From positions 62,487 to 126,486 of the forward strand of contig NZ_MAQW01000031.1 of assembly GCF_001682855.1 (NCBI RefSeq): a stretch of DNA of 64,000 bases, given 5' to 3'. The translations under genes were made by a program, and so were the position numbers. The notes beneath the pieces are model-generated. The model was given only the letters and a program-made list of their open reading frames with translations, was not told the DNA's origin and did no database searches. Shown here one piece after another: positions 53,518 to 63,365 of the stretch. Position 1 is the stretch's first letter. Each line of letters starts with the position of its first letter. This DNA is from Bacillus sp. FJAT-27264. GTDB taxonomy: Bacteria > Bacillota > Bacilli > Paenibacillales > Paenibacillaceae.

Positions 53518-55007
53518 TGAGCCGGAATGAGAACAGCCTGACCCTGCCTTCACTTGCGACCTTAAAGACGGCCGGGAATACTTGGGCACTGGCTGCTATC
53601 TGCCTTGTGCTGCCGCTGGTGATTGGCTTTGCCAGCGCTAAGCTAAGTCCCGCCAACAGTTTGCAGGGGGCGATTCTAGCGGGCGTATTATTCCCGGCAT
53701 TCCTCTTGGCACTGTTGAAGCCGCGTCTGCTGTTAGCCTACACACTGCTGATCTGGGCAATTGCCCCGGAGCTGCGGCGGATCTCCGACTGGTCGGAGGG
53801 CGTATACCATTCCGTATCCATGCTCAGCCTGGCACCTCTGCTGACCGGTGCAACCTTGGCTATTCCAGTGCTGCGGGAGATTCATAAGATCAAGAAGCCT
53901 TCCGCCCGCATCATTCTTCTGTTCGGAACTGCGCTTGTCTACGGTGCCCTGATTGGGCTGGCAAAGAACGGTATGAGCTCCGTCTATGATCTGGCCAACT
54001 ACCTGGTCCCGCTGATGCTGATTCCGTACTTTGCGGTTATGCGTTTCACCGCCAAGGACATCGATCGGCTGCTGTACGACTACGCGAATATAGCTGTCCT
54101 GGTCTCGATTTACGGGATCGTGCAGTATTTGGTTGTTCCGCCATGGGATGCCTTCTGGATGAACCACGCAGAGATGATCTCGATTGGATTTCCGGTTCCA
54201 CTGGAAATCCGAGTCTTCTCTACACTGAATTCTCCCGGTCCGGCTGCAGCTTTTCTCGTCTTCGCCCTGGTGCCGATGATTCTGGAGAAACGCTGGCAGG
54301 GAACACTCCGCTGGGTCGGCGTTATGCTCGTTGTAGTCTGCCTGCTGACGACCTTGGTCCGCGCAGCCTGGCTGGTTCTGCTGGTCATGCTGCTCGTCTA
54401 CATTGCGTCTTCCCCTTCCAAGGGGAAATGGAAGACCCTGCTCCAGCTCATATTCGTTGCTGCAGCGCTCTTTTGGATCGTTCCTAAGCTACCCGGTGCC
54501 GAAGGGCTGGTGGCGCGAATGGAGACCCTAGGCTCCGTTCAGGAAGACCATTCTTACAACGAACGCCTTGATCTGTGGCAGCGTATGGTTCCGATGGTCG
54601 CTTCCAATCCGGTAGGGCAGGGAATCGGCAGCGTCGGCCAAGGGACGAAGATCGGCAATGGTGGCGAGCTTGGGGAGTACGGCAACATGGACAACGGCTT
54701 CATTGCCTTGTTGCTGACCTTTGGTGCCTTGGGCGGACTGTTTTTCTTCTGGGCACTGGGAGCGGTGCTGAAGCAGATTGTGGTCAGGGTGGCCAGCAGG
54801 GATAGCCTGCAGCCGTATGCCCGGCTGTCCCTGGCGGCCTGGATGGGAGCAATCGCCTCGCTGATGTCCGATAACGGGTTCCCGGGACTCAAGGGATACC
54901 TGATCTGGATGCTGATTGGCCTTGGCCTCAGCGGCAAAGAGATTATAGAGAGCAGAAAGAAGGGAGCACCACATGCAGCAATTGAACGCAAAATCACTTC
55001 CGGCTAG
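53514..55007 (+). CDS. O-antigen ligase/Wzy-like polymerase 2
   Basis: 497 residues, about 12 membrane helices, with an O-antigen ligase domain (STLNSPGPAAAFLVFALVP; SYNERLDLWQRMVPMV; GQGIGSVGQGT; NMDNGFIALLLTFG). Overlaps the upstream gene by four bases and the flippase gene by 35 bases. Sequence is unlike the first polymerase, so a separate function (polymerization versus branching or release) is possible. Confidence 0.85.
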   Translation: MMSRNENSLTLPSLATLKTAGNTWALAAICLVLPLVIGFASAKLSPANSLQGAILAGVLFPAFLLALLKPRLLLAYTLLIWAIAPELRRISDWSEGVYHSVSMLSLAPLLTGATLAIPVLREIHKIKKPSARIILLFGTALVYGALIGLAKNGMSSVYDLANYLVPLMLIPYFAVMRFTAKDIDRLLYDYANIAVLVSIYGIVQYLVVPPWDAFWMNHAEMISIGFPVPLEIRVFSTLNSPGPAAAFLVFALVPMILEKRWQGTLRWVGVMLVVVCLLTTLVRAAWLVLLVMLLVYIASSPSKGKWKTLLQLIFVAAALFWIVPKLPGAEGLVARMETLGSVQEDHSYNERLDLWQRMVPMVASNPVGQGIGSVGQGTKIGNGGELGEYGNMDNGFIALLLTFGALGGLFFFWALGAVLKQIVVRVASRDSLQPYARLSLAAWMGAIASLMSDNGFPGLKGYLIWMLIGLGLSGKEIIESRKKGAPHAAIERKITSG

Positions 55008-56358
55008 CTCGATATGGTCCTCCCTCCGGCAGTTCACCAAGAGCAATGATAATAGCTCGGCTGCAGTGAAAACCATGTTCGTTAGTGTACTGATCCTGGT
55101 ACTGAACATGCTGACGGGCGTACTGACAGCCCGCTATCTTGGTCCATCAGGTCGCGGTGAGCAGACCGCGATGGTGAACTGGTCGCAATTCCTGGCGTTC
55201 AGCATGAGCTTCGGTATTCCGTCGGCGCTGATTTATAACGCCAAGAAGAACCCGGAGGATGCTGGCATTCTGTACCGGATGTCGCTGCTGATCGGGCTTT
55301 GCTTCGGCGCAGCCGCTACAGTGGTTGGTGTTGTGGTGCTGCCTTACTGGCTGAAATCCTTCAGTCCGGAGGTCGTCCATTTTGCACAGTGGTCGATGCT
55401 CCTGTGTCCACTGATTGTGATCTCACAGGTCAACAATGCCGCGTTCCAATTCAGAGGCGATTACAAGCGATTCAACTGGATGCGGTATCTGGTTCCTCTG
55501 CTCACCTTGGTGATGATCGGAATTCTGATATTTACGAAAACCATCAGTCCCTTTACTACAGCAATGGCTTATCTGCTGCCAGCTGTACCAATCTACATCT
55601 ATATTACAATCTCGCTGCTTCGCGCCTACAAAGTGAAGATGAGAGATGCCTACCTGAACTTCAAGCGATTGTTCACCTATGGGATGGGCTCTTATGGTAA
55701 TGACCTGCTGGGGCAGTTCTCGTACTATATTGACCAGATTATCATTGCAGGTCTGCTGCGACCTGCGGATCTCGGGCTGTATGCGGTGGCGGTCAGCCTG
55801 TCGAGAATGGTTAATTTCTTCTCTACCTCGATTACGATTGTGCTGTTCCCCAAAGCATCCGAGCTGCCCAAGGATGAGGCGATCGCACTCACGTTCAGGG
55901 CCTTTCGCATCAGTACAACGTTCACCCTGTTGGGATCGCTGTTCCTGATGGTTGTAGCCCCGTTCGTGATTCCTTTACTGTACGGCAAGGACTTCAATAC
56001 GGCACTGACCGTGTTCCGCTTGCTGCTGCTGGAAGTTACGATCAGCGGCGGTACACTGATCCTGGCGCAGGCGTTCATGGCGCTGGGCAAACCGAAATTC
56101 GTATCCATTCTTCAAGGCGTAGGTTTGGCACTGGTGATTCCATTGCTGTTCATCCTGGTGCCGCGGTTCGGATTGTTCGGTGCCGGTGCGGCAATGCTCT
56201 CGTCGGCTGTATTGCGGTTTGGTTTTATCATTCTGAATATTCGCTACAGCCTGAAGGTCAAGATTCCGCGGCTGCTGATCAACGCGCAGGATATCCGCTG
56301 GATGAAGACGACGATGAATTCCTACATTCGCAAGAAACCTGCGGATGCCCAAGGTTAA
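54973..56358 (+). CDS. Wzx-type polysaccharide flippase
   Basis: 461 residues with 12-14 helices of the MOP/polysaccharide biosynthesis family: LNMLTGVLTARYLGPSGRGE near the N-terminus and YGNDLLGQFSYYIDQIIIAGLL later. Flips lipid-linked units across the membrane for the Wzy-like enzymes. GGGAG six bases before the ATG. Confidence 0.92.
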   Translation: MQQLNAKSLPASSIWSSLRQFTKSNDNSSAAVKTMFVSVLILVLNMLTGVLTARYLGPSGRGEQTAMVNWSQFLAFSMSFGIPSALIYNAKKNPEDAGILYRMSLLIGLCFGAAATVVGVVVLPYWLKSFSPEVVHFAQWSMLLCPLIVISQVNNAAFQFRGDYKRFNWMRYLVPLLTLVMIGILIFTKTISPFTTAMAYLLPAVPIYIYITISLLRAYKVKMRDAYLNFKRLFTYGMGSYGNDLLGQFSYYIDQIIIAGLLRPADLGLYAVAVSLSRMVNFFSTSITIVLFPKASELPKDEAIALTFRAFRISTTFTLLGSLFLMVVAPFVIPLLYGKDFNTALTVFRLLLLEVTISGGTLILAQAFMALGKPKFVSILQGVGLALVIPLLFILVPRFGLFGAGAAMLSSAVLRFGFIILNIRYSLKVKIPRLLINAQDIRWMKTTMNSYIRKKPADAQG

Positions 56359-56396
56359 GGGCAAGAGAACTTATGTAATAGAAGGAGGAACCCCTC

Positions 56397-57299
56397 ATGG
56401 ATTCAGTGACAAGCGTGCTTGGCAGCCCGGGTAGTTATCCGATCTCGGCTGTCATTATCGCTCAGGACGACGAAACTCGCATTTCCAAGGCCATTCTGTC
56501 CTGCAGACTTTTTGCCGACGAGGTTGTAGTCATCGACGGAGGCAGCAAAGACGGAACGGTAGGGCTCGCCGAGAGCCTGAATTGCCGGGTGTTCGTTAAT
56601 CCATGGCCCGGATACGCGAAGCAAAGGGAATTCGGAGTGGAACGCGCCGTCCATGATTGGGTCTTTCTTATTGATACCGATGAAGTGGTCAGCGACGAAC
56701 TGGCTGCCGATATTCTTGAACGAAAGCCCGGGTTGTCCGATCCCGGCGTGGCCTATTCACTATACCGGATCGGAGATTTCCTGGGCCGATGGCTGGATCG
56801 TGGAGAGCGTCTGGTGCGGCTGTACAATCGCACTCAATATGGCATCCGCAACAGTCTGGTCCATGAAATGCCGGATGTGTCAGAGAAGGATACCGTCCGC
56901 TTGCAAGGAACCTTGTGGCATCAGGGCTTCCGCAGCATTAATGACCATGTGGCCCGGTTCAACAAGTATACCGACCTTGAGGCGCAAAGCGCCCATGACA
57001 GCGGCAAGAAGTTTCGGATCAGCCAGCTGCTGCTGAGACCTCCGGCGCGTTTTCTGCAGAAGTATTTTATACATGGATTGTTCAGGAAAGGGATGGCGGG
57101 TTTTGCCGTATCCGTATTTTGGGTGATGTATGAATTCATGGTTGCCTTCAAGCATTACGAGTTAAAAAGCGCGGAAAAGCTAGCGAAGCATAATGAGCTG
57201 GCGCACAATCAAACACTGGCTGAGGTCCAGGCGCAAATTCAGGCCGAGACCCAGGCGGAGAAGGATAAGAAGGGGGAGAGAAGTTATGCCGTACAATGA
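56397..57299 (+). CDS. Family 2 glycosyltransferase (WaaE-like)
   Basis: 300 residues. ISAVIIAQDDETRISKAI, VVIDGGSKDGT, QREFGVERAVHDWVFLIDTDE (DxD) and GRWLDRGERLVRLYNR resemble WaaE-type beta-glycosyltransferases. A C-terminal tail (about 270-300) of Gln/Ala/Glu-rich helix is extra. AGGAGG precedes the ATG; it overlaps the next gene by 14 bases. Confidence 0.9.
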   Translation: MDSVTSVLGSPGSYPISAVIIAQDDETRISKAILSCRLFADEVVVIDGGSKDGTVGLAESLNCRVFVNPWPGYAKQREFGVERAVHDWVFLIDTDEVVSDELAADILERKPGLSDPGVAYSLYRIGDFLGRWLDRGERLVRLYNRTQYGIRNSLVHEMPDVSEKDTVRLQGTLWHQGFRSINDHVARFNKYTDLEAQSAHDSGKKFRISQLLLRPPARFLQKYFIHGLFRKGMAGFAVSVFWVMYEFMVAFKHYELKSAEKLAKHNELAHNQTLAEVQAQIQAETQAEKDKKGERSYAVQ

Positions 57300-58479
57300 C
57301 GGATTGAACATTATGACAACAGGCCTTAGCTGGCCGTCATTACAGCCGGGTGGACTTAATACGTATTTCAAATCCATCTGCGAGCAGCTCTCCTCACGCA
57401 ACCAGGTGGATGCCCTGATATGCAGTCAGGAAACGCCGCAGGTTCAGGGTCAGCTCATTATTCACAATGCTGGTGATCCCAAGGACACCATATGGAAGCG
57501 CAGGGATGCGTTCCAACGCAAAGCGGCGGAGCTGATGGGAAGCGGCAGCGGAAGAGTGGATGTGCTTTACTCCCATTTTGCACCCTATGGTCTCGGTCCG
57601 GCGATTGAGGCCAAGAAACGCGGCATTCCGGTCATCATGACTTTCCACGGTCCATGGAATGAAGAGATGAAGATCGAAGGCCGGGGCATCAAGCACCGGG
57701 TTAAAACGACGCTCGCCAAATCCATCGAACGCAAAGCCTATAAACTCGCAGATAAATTCATCGTGCTCAGCGAGACGTTCCGTGACATTCTCCATGAGCT
57801 GCACGGAGTTCCGCTTCACAAGATCGTCGTCATTCCCGGAGCCGCTAATGTGGATCGATTCCATCCGGCGACCAATAAGCTGGCGATCCGCCGGGCGTTA
57901 AACCTGCCGGAGGGGGCTACGACAGTGCTCACCGTGCGCAGGCTAGTGAACCGGATGGGGCTGCTGCAGCTGCTGGACGCTTGGAAGCAAGTCTCGGAGC
58001 GCTTCCCGAATGCGATTCTGCTAATCGGCGGCAAGGGGCCGCTGCGCGGAGAGCTGGAGGAGAAAATAGCCGACTATGGACTGAACAATAAGGTTCGTCT
58101 GCTTGGCTATATTCCTGATCAGGATCTCGCTGGCTATTATCAGGCTGCTGATATGTTCGTGGTGCCTTCGCAGGCACTGGAGGGCTTCGGTCTCATTACT
58201 GTCGAGGCGCTGGCCACCGGACTGCCGGTTATGGCGACTCCAATCGGTGGCAACCGGGAGATTCTACAGGGCTTCCGGCCAGAGCTGCTGTTCAAGAGCC
58301 CGTCCAGTGAGCATATAGCGGACGGCATTATCCACATGCTGGGGAATCGCAAGCTGCTCCCGAGCCGGGAGGAATGCCGGGAACATGCTCTGGAGAAATA
58401 TACGTGGGAGCATGTGGCGGATGACGTTGAATCCGTCTTCCATCAAGCGCTCGAAAAGGATGTGGCAGCAGGATGCTAA
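57286..58479 (+). CDS. Family 4 glycosyltransferase, copy 1
   Basis: 397 residues from ATG 57286 (GGGGGAGAG upstream). GT-B fold: N-terminal LQPGGLNTYFKSICEQL, C-terminal VLTVRRLVNRMGLLQLLDAW and VPSQALEGFGLITVEALATG (E-x7-E retaining motif). Sugar unknown; a mannosyltransferase is plausible because manC is in the locus. Confidence 0.92.
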   Translation: MPYNDGLNIMTTGLSWPSLQPGGLNTYFKSICEQLSSRNQVDALICSQETPQVQGQLIIHNAGDPKDTIWKRRDAFQRKAAELMGSGSGRVDVLYSHFAPYGLGPAIEAKKRGIPVIMTFHGPWNEEMKIEGRGIKHRVKTTLAKSIERKAYKLADKFIVLSETFRDILHELHGVPLHKIVVIPGAANVDRFHPATNKLAIRRALNLPEGATTVLTVRRLVNRMGLLQLLDAWKQVSERFPNAILLIGGKGPLRGELEEKIADYGLNNKVRLLGYIPDQDLAGYYQAADMFVVPSQALEGFGLITVEALATGLPVMATPIGGNREILQGFRPELLFKSPSSEHIADGIIHMLGNRKLLPSREECREHALEKYTWEHVADDVESVFHQALEKDVAAGC

Positions 58480-59618
58480 AAGTTGCTTACATCGATCATA
58501 CCGCCAAGTGGAGCGGCGGGGAAGTTGCGCTGTTCAACATCCTTACGAATATCGGCGGACAGATTGAGCCGCTAGTTATTTTAGCCGAAGAAGGAACCTT
58601 GGCGGACCGACTGCGGGAAAAGGGTATCGACGTGCGGATTATTCCGCTCGATGAGAGTATCCGTACCCGAGGCCGCAATGCAGTGAATCTGGGTGCCCCG
58701 GCCGCCGCGCTGGGCCTGCTGACTTATGGCCGCAAGCTGGCGCCGATCCTAAAGCAGGAGAAGGTGGACTGCGTGCATACCAATTCGCTGAAGTCGGCAC
58801 TGTACGGAGCAATCGCCGCCAAGAAAGCGAAAATCCCGCTGATCTGGCATATCCGTGACCATATTGGTGCTCCTTATTTGAAGCCCATTGTTGCTAAAGC
58901 CATCCGGCTGTTGTCACGTCTGCTCCCGAACGGCGTCATCGCGAACTCACACTCCACGCTAAGCGCATTGGAGTTGCCGAAGTCGAAGAAGACGCTGGTG
59001 GTCTACTCGGCCTTTGCCAAAGCCATCGGCAGCGGGATTGGAATCGGCCGCAAGGATCGTAAGGACTTTAACGTTCTGCTGGTGGGTCGGCTGGCACACT
59101 GGAAGGGCCAGCATATTGTACTGGAAGCTGCGAAGACGTTCAAACACGACGAGCGGGTGAAGTTCTGGCTGGCAGGTGATGCGTTATTCGGTGAAGCAGA
59201 ATACAAGAATGAGCTGATCACGACCATCGAGCGCGAGAAGCTGTCCAATGTGAGCCTGCTAGGGCATGTGGAGGATATTCAGGGCCTCATGGCTAAAGCG
59301 GATTTATTGATTCACACCTCGGTGACCCCTGAGCCATTCGGTCAGGTGATTGTCGAAGGCATGGCAGCAGGCCTGCCGGTTATTGCCTCGAATGAAGGCG
59401 GTCCGGTAGAGATCGTAGTTCCAGGCGAGACGGGGCTGTTGATTCAACCCGGAGACCCGGTTGTTCTAGCGGGGGCCATCAGCTGGATGCTGAATCATCC
59501 GGAAGAAAGACGCGTGATGGCGGAACACGGCATGAAGCGTGTGAAGGAGCATTTTGTGATCGAGAACACGGTGAAGGATATTGTAGATTACTACAAAGGT
59601 CTAGTCGCAGGCACCTGA
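58473..59618 (+). CDS. Family 4 glycosyltransferase, copy 2
   Basis: 381 residues; the start overlaps the previous gene by seven bases. YIDHTAKWSGGEVALFNIL at the N-terminus; C-terminal VGRLAHWKGQHIVLEA, HTSVTPEPFGQVIVEGMAAGLPVIASNEGG. Retaining GT-B enzyme acting in the cytoplasm on the lipid-linked repeat. Confidence 0.92.
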   Translation: MLKVAYIDHTAKWSGGEVALFNILTNIGGQIEPLVILAEEGTLADRLREKGIDVRIIPLDESIRTRGRNAVNLGAPAAALGLLTYGRKLAPILKQEKVDCVHTNSLKSALYGAIAAKKAKIPLIWHIRDHIGAPYLKPIVAKAIRLLSRLLPNGVIANSHSTLSALELPKSKKTLVVYSAFAKAIGSGIGIGRKDRKDFNVLLVGRLAHWKGQHIVLEAAKTFKHDERVKFWLAGDALFGEAEYKNELITTIEREKLSNVSLLGHVEDIQGLMAKADLLIHTSVTPEPFGQVIVEGMAAGLPVIASNEGGPVEIVVPGETGLLIQPGDPVVLAGAISWMLNHPEERRVMAEHGMKRVKEHFVIENTVKDIVDYYKGLVAGT

Positions 59619-59729
59619 CACCCCTGATCAATCTTCGGCTTTGACCGGAGCTAACCCATGAAGCTGACAATTTGACGATGAAATGACTTTCTGATCATGA
59701 TGCTCCATAAAACTTTGAGGATGATTCAC

Positions 59730-60830
59730 ATGAAAATTGCGATAGCGCACGATTACCTGATTCAGATGGGGGGAGCGGAACGCGTGGTGGAGGTGTTCCA
59801 CCAGATGTATCCGCAAGCTCCGATATACACCACGGTTTTTAATGGAAGCCGTCTGACCGATAACCTCAAAGATGCCGACATCCGAGCTTCCTGGCTGCAG
59901 AAAATCCCGGGCGTGAAAAGCAATTTTAAAAATGTGCTGCCGCTGTATCCGATGGCTGTCCGCGATCTGGATTTCAGCGAATTCGATATCGTTGTAAGCT
60001 CCAGTAGTGCTTTTATGAAAAGCATTGAGGTGCCAAAAGCGACATTCCACCTGTGCTACTGCCACACGCCTATGCGGTTCGCCTGGGATTACGATACTTA
60101 CATGGAGCGGGAGTCCAATTCCAATCTGTTCAAAAAGCTGCTGAAGGTGTACATGGAACAGCTTAAGAGCTGGGATCAGCGGACCTCCAAAAATGTAAAT
60201 CAGTTCGTCGCCAATTCCTCTGTCGTGAAGACGCGGATTCAGAACTATTATCACCGCGATGCGGATGTGATTTTTCCACCGATTAATACGTCCCGCTTCT
60301 CAAGCTCGGACTCTATCGGAGATTATTACCTGATCGTCTCCCGGCTGGTATCCTACAAGCGGATTGATCTGGCGGTGGAAGCCTTCAACCGGAACGGACT
60401 GAAGCTGTATATCGTTGGCGATGGGCCAGACCGCAAGCGTCTGGAAGGCATGGCGAAGGACAATGTGTCCTTCCTGGGCCGGCTGGCCGATGATGAGGTT
60501 ACCGGGCTGATGTCACAGTGCCGCGCGTTTGTTTTTCCCGGGGAAGAAGATTTCGGAATCACACCGCTGGAAGCGAATGCTGCAGGACGTCCGGTCATCG
60601 CCTATCAGGCAGGGGGCGCGCTGGACACGATTGTCCCTTATGTCAACGGCGTGTTCTTCCGCCATCAAGAGGTTGAGGATCTACTGGAAGCCATAGGCGA
60701 GGTGGAGGCTCATGCCTGGAACATCGACGGGATTATCGGCCATGCCCAGAAATTCGATGAGCAGGCGTTTATGACCCGGTTCAAGCAGTATGTGGAACAG
60801 GCATATGTGAATTTTCTAAAAGGAGGATGA
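59730..60830 (+). CDS. Family 4 glycosyltransferase, copy 3
   Basis: 366 residues from ATG 59730 (GAGG nine bases upstream). AHDYLIQMGGAERVVEVFHQ, CHTPMRFAWD, VSRLVSYKRIDLAVEAFN and FPGEEDFGITPLEANAAGRPV are typical of mannosyltransferase-like GT4 enzymes. The 111 bases before it hold no gene. Stop is four bases before the next start. Confidence 0.92.
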   Translation: MKIAIAHDYLIQMGGAERVVEVFHQMYPQAPIYTTVFNGSRLTDNLKDADIRASWLQKIPGVKSNFKNVLPLYPMAVRDLDFSEFDIVVSSSSAFMKSIEVPKATFHLCYCHTPMRFAWDYDTYMERESNSNLFKKLLKVYMEQLKSWDQRTSKNVNQFVANSSVVKTRIQNYYHRDADVIFPPINTSRFSSSDSIGDYYLIVSRLVSYKRIDLAVEAFNRNGLKLYIVGDGPDRKRLEGMAKDNVSFLGRLADDEVTGLMSQCRAFVFPGEEDFGITPLEANAAGRPVIAYQAGGALDTIVPYVNGVFFRHQEVEDLLEAIGEVEAHAWNIDGIIGHAQKFDEQAFMTRFKQYVEQAYVNFLKGG

Positions 60831-60834
60831 TTGT

Positions 60835-62175
60835 ATGAAGCTGGCAGTAATCGGCACCGGTTATGTAGGCCTCGTGTCTGGCGTTTGTTTTGCGCTCAAT
60901 GGAAATCAAGTCATCTGCGTGGATAAGGATGCGGAGAAAATAGCAAAGCTGAACCAACTGGAATCCCCTATCTACGAGCCGGGCATCGAAGCGCTGATCG
61001 AGATGAACACTCAGGAGGGCAGACTGTCCTTCTCCGCAGATCTCCGGGATTCGGTGCGCCGCTCCGATATTGTCATCCTTGCTGTAGGAACACCTTCGTT
61101 ACCAGGTGGAGAGGCCGACCTTCGTTATATTGAAGGGGCTGCCGCAGAGATTGGTCAGGCGATGGAAGGCTATAAAATCATCATGACCAAATCGACTGTA
61201 CCGGTGGGGACGAATGAGAAAATCCGCCAGATCATCTCTACACATACGCGGCATCCATTCGATGTGGTATCTGCACCTGAATTTCTGCGCGAAGGTTCAG
61301 CGATCCAGGATACCCTGCATCCGGACCGGATCATTATCGGCTTGGATAATCCTGTGCTGGAGCCGCTCATGCGCGAGCTTCACCAGGGCTTTACGGACAA
61401 CATTTTCGTGACGGATATCCGCAGTGCGGAAATGATCAAATATGCATCCAACGCTTTTCTGGCGACGAAAATCTCCTTTATTAATGAGATCGCTAATATT
61501 TGCGAAAAGGTGGGCGCCGACGTCACTGAAGTGGCACAAGGCATGGGCATGGACCGCCGTATCGGCTCCTCCTTCTTGCAAGCGGGTATCGGCTATGGCG
61601 GCTCCTGCTTCCCTAAGGATACCAATGCCCTGATTCAAATCGCCGGCAACGTCGATTATGAATTCAAGCTGCTGGAATCCGTTGTCGAAGTCAACAAAGG
61701 CCAGCGGTTCATGATCATCTCCAAGCTGCATGAATCACTCGGTAGCTTGCGAGGGGCCGTTATCGGCGTGTGGGGTCTTGCCTTTAAACCCAACACCGAT
61801 GATGTCCGCGAGGCCCCGGCACGGGAGATCGTAGAAGCACTGGTAGCCGAGGGGGCTACCGTGAAGCTGTATGACCCGATTGCCGCCGACAACTTCCGGC
61901 AGCAATACGACCATCCGCAGCTCCGCTGGTGCGGGCTGCCAGAGGAAGCTGCCGCAGGCAGCGATGCGATCTGCCTCCTGACAGACTGGAGCGTGTTCAA
62001 GGATATCGATCTGCATGGGCTGGCGGAAAGCATGCGCCGCCAGGTTCTGATCGATGGCCGCAACGTCTACTCCAAGGAGCAAATCGAAGGCACCGGCCTG
62101 GAGTACCACTCCGTGGGCCGTCCGCAGATGGGTGGCTTGAGCGGCTACTCGCCAAGCGTAGCCGGCGCGGTATAA
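60835..62175 (+). CDS. ugd: UDP-glucose 6-dehydrogenase
   Basis: 446 residues. GTGYVGLVSGVCFA (NAD site), TKSTVPVGT, PEFLREGSAI, GIGYGGSCFPKDTNAL with the catalytic Cys, and GLAFKPNTDDVREAP. It oxidizes UDP-glucose to UDP-glucuronate, making the polymer acidic. AGGAGG upstream. It is followed by a hairpin and a long repeat-filled gap. Confidence 0.96.
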   Translation: MKLAVIGTGYVGLVSGVCFALNGNQVICVDKDAEKIAKLNQLESPIYEPGIEALIEMNTQEGRLSFSADLRDSVRRSDIVILAVGTPSLPGGEADLRYIEGAAAEIGQAMEGYKIIMTKSTVPVGTNEKIRQIISTHTRHPFDVVSAPEFLREGSAIQDTLHPDRIIIGLDNPVLEPLMRELHQGFTDNIFVTDIRSAEMIKYASNAFLATKISFINEIANICEKVGADVTEVAQGMGMDRRIGSSFLQAGIGYGGSCFPKDTNALIQIAGNVDYEFKLLESVVEVNKGQRFMIISKLHESLGSLRGAVIGVWGLAFKPNTDDVREAPAREIVEALVAEGATVKLYDPIAADNFRQQYDHPQLRWCGLPEEAAAGSDAICLLTDWSVFKDIDLHGLAESMRRQVLIDGRNVYSKEQIEGTGLEYHSVGRPQMGGLSGYSPSVAGAV

Positions 62176-62216
62176 AGCTGAGGCTGCGCCAGTTTGGCCG
62201 GTTTGGCAAGGCAGGG

Positions 62217-62245
62217 GGACTGCATTAGCTATGCTATTGCAGTCC
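62217..62245 (+). terminator. Hairpin after the UDP-glucose dehydrogenase gene
   Basis: GGACTGCA / TGCAGTCC, eight-base arms, 41 bases after the stop and without a T run. It may end or attenuate the operon. Confidence 0.4.
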
Positions 62246-62285
62246 TAGAGTTCGATGAGGCTGACGCATAAGGGAACTCTAGTGG

Positions 62286-62661
62286 GCGCTCATACTGGCG
62301 GCTGCAGATGTAGGGGAAACACTGGTGAGGGCTCGTATTAGCGATGTACAGAAAACCGCTATTGGCTGTTTGTATTAGCTGATATAGGAGAACCGCTAGT
62401 GGGCGCTCGAATTAGCTGAAGTACAGGAAAACCGCTAGTTGAGCGCTCGTATTAGCCGATGTACAGAAAACCGCTATTGGCTGTTTGTATTAGCTGATAT
62501 AGGAGAACCGCTAGTGGGCGCTCGAATTAGCTGAAGTACAGGAGAACCGATAGTTGAGCGCTCATATTAGCCGATGTACAGAAAACAGCTAGTGTCTGCT
62601 CGTATTAGCTGATATAGGAGTAACCACTGGTGAGGCTCATACTAGCTAACATAGTGAGAAC
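62286..62661. repeat. Degenerate tandem repeats (36-40 bases) with 115-base higher-order period
   Basis: About nine units of form GCTCGTATTAGCTGATATAG then GAGAACCGCTAGTGGGC. Three unit types alternate, so blocks at about 62341-62455 and 62456-62570 are nearly identical. The edge units at 62286 and 62635 are more diverged. No convincing gene here. Confidence 0.85.
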
Positions 62662-62799
62662 TTTCCTGTGCTCCTGTGCTCGCCAGTCCCAGCCAACAGA
62701 ACTGACTCCATGGCCCTACGGGACAGTTACTTTCGCCAAACTGACCAGAAAAAAGAGTGACGGAAGTACAGACAATTTCTAATTAGAATTCCCGGAATG

Positions 62800-62990
62800 T
62801 AATTAACGGCAATTTTGTACTCTAATTATTCTGTAGCTAAGGTTTAGAGGTAATTAAGGACAATTTTGTATCTTAATTATTCCATAATGCCCCTTTTAGA
62901 GTGTTTTTTTAAAAAACAAGGTACAATAATGCGCTTAATTCTCTTATTTACCTATTTTTGAGAAATATAAGGTACAAAAATGCACTTATT
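62800..62990. repeat. AT-rich four-copy repeat in inverted arrangement
   Basis: The motif AAGGTACAAWAWTGCNCTTA occurs at 62918 and 62969 on the plus strand and in complement at 62800-62821 and 62850-62871. Each pair has a period of about 51 bases. The whole forms a large imperfect dyad centred near 62895. Confidence 0.75.
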
Positions 62991-63182
62991 TGGGGGAACC
63001 TTTTTTCACGGTTAAGAAAACGGAGAAAGGGCGGGGGCAGGTAGAGTTGTGCTCTAAAGCCCTAACTTCACCAAAATTACGCCTGCTCTTTTGTTTGAAT
63101 TTTAGTAATGTGAGTAACTGATCAGCATGATCCACTGCTGTTAATATCAACAATTCACCCGACGAGAGTAGCCTGAAAGTTT

Positions 63183-63365
63183 GTTTGAATAGAGCTAGCC
63201 AGAACGTCCAAACGAAACTGGTCTGAATAATGCTAGCAAGTACGTCCCAACGACACTTTGTTCGATTCGCGAAAGTGCGTCCAAATGTTAAGTTGTCCGA
63301 TTCGCACCAGCAAGTGGCTCCAAATGACACTTGATCCGATTAGCGTCAGCAAGTACATCCGAGTT
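63183..63365. repeat. Degenerate 38-base tandem repeat, five copies
   Basis: Units begin GTCCGATTCGC or variants and continue CAGCAAGTACGTCC then AAACGACACTT; starts at 63183, 63221, 63260, 63295 and 63333. The remaining 63366-63643 shows no supported feature beyond the manC ribosome site. Confidence 0.7.

Noticed and set aside
62286..62661. CRISPR array or repeat protein gene
   Set aside because: No spacers, unit lengths vary between 36 and 40 bases, and the frames are broken by stops.
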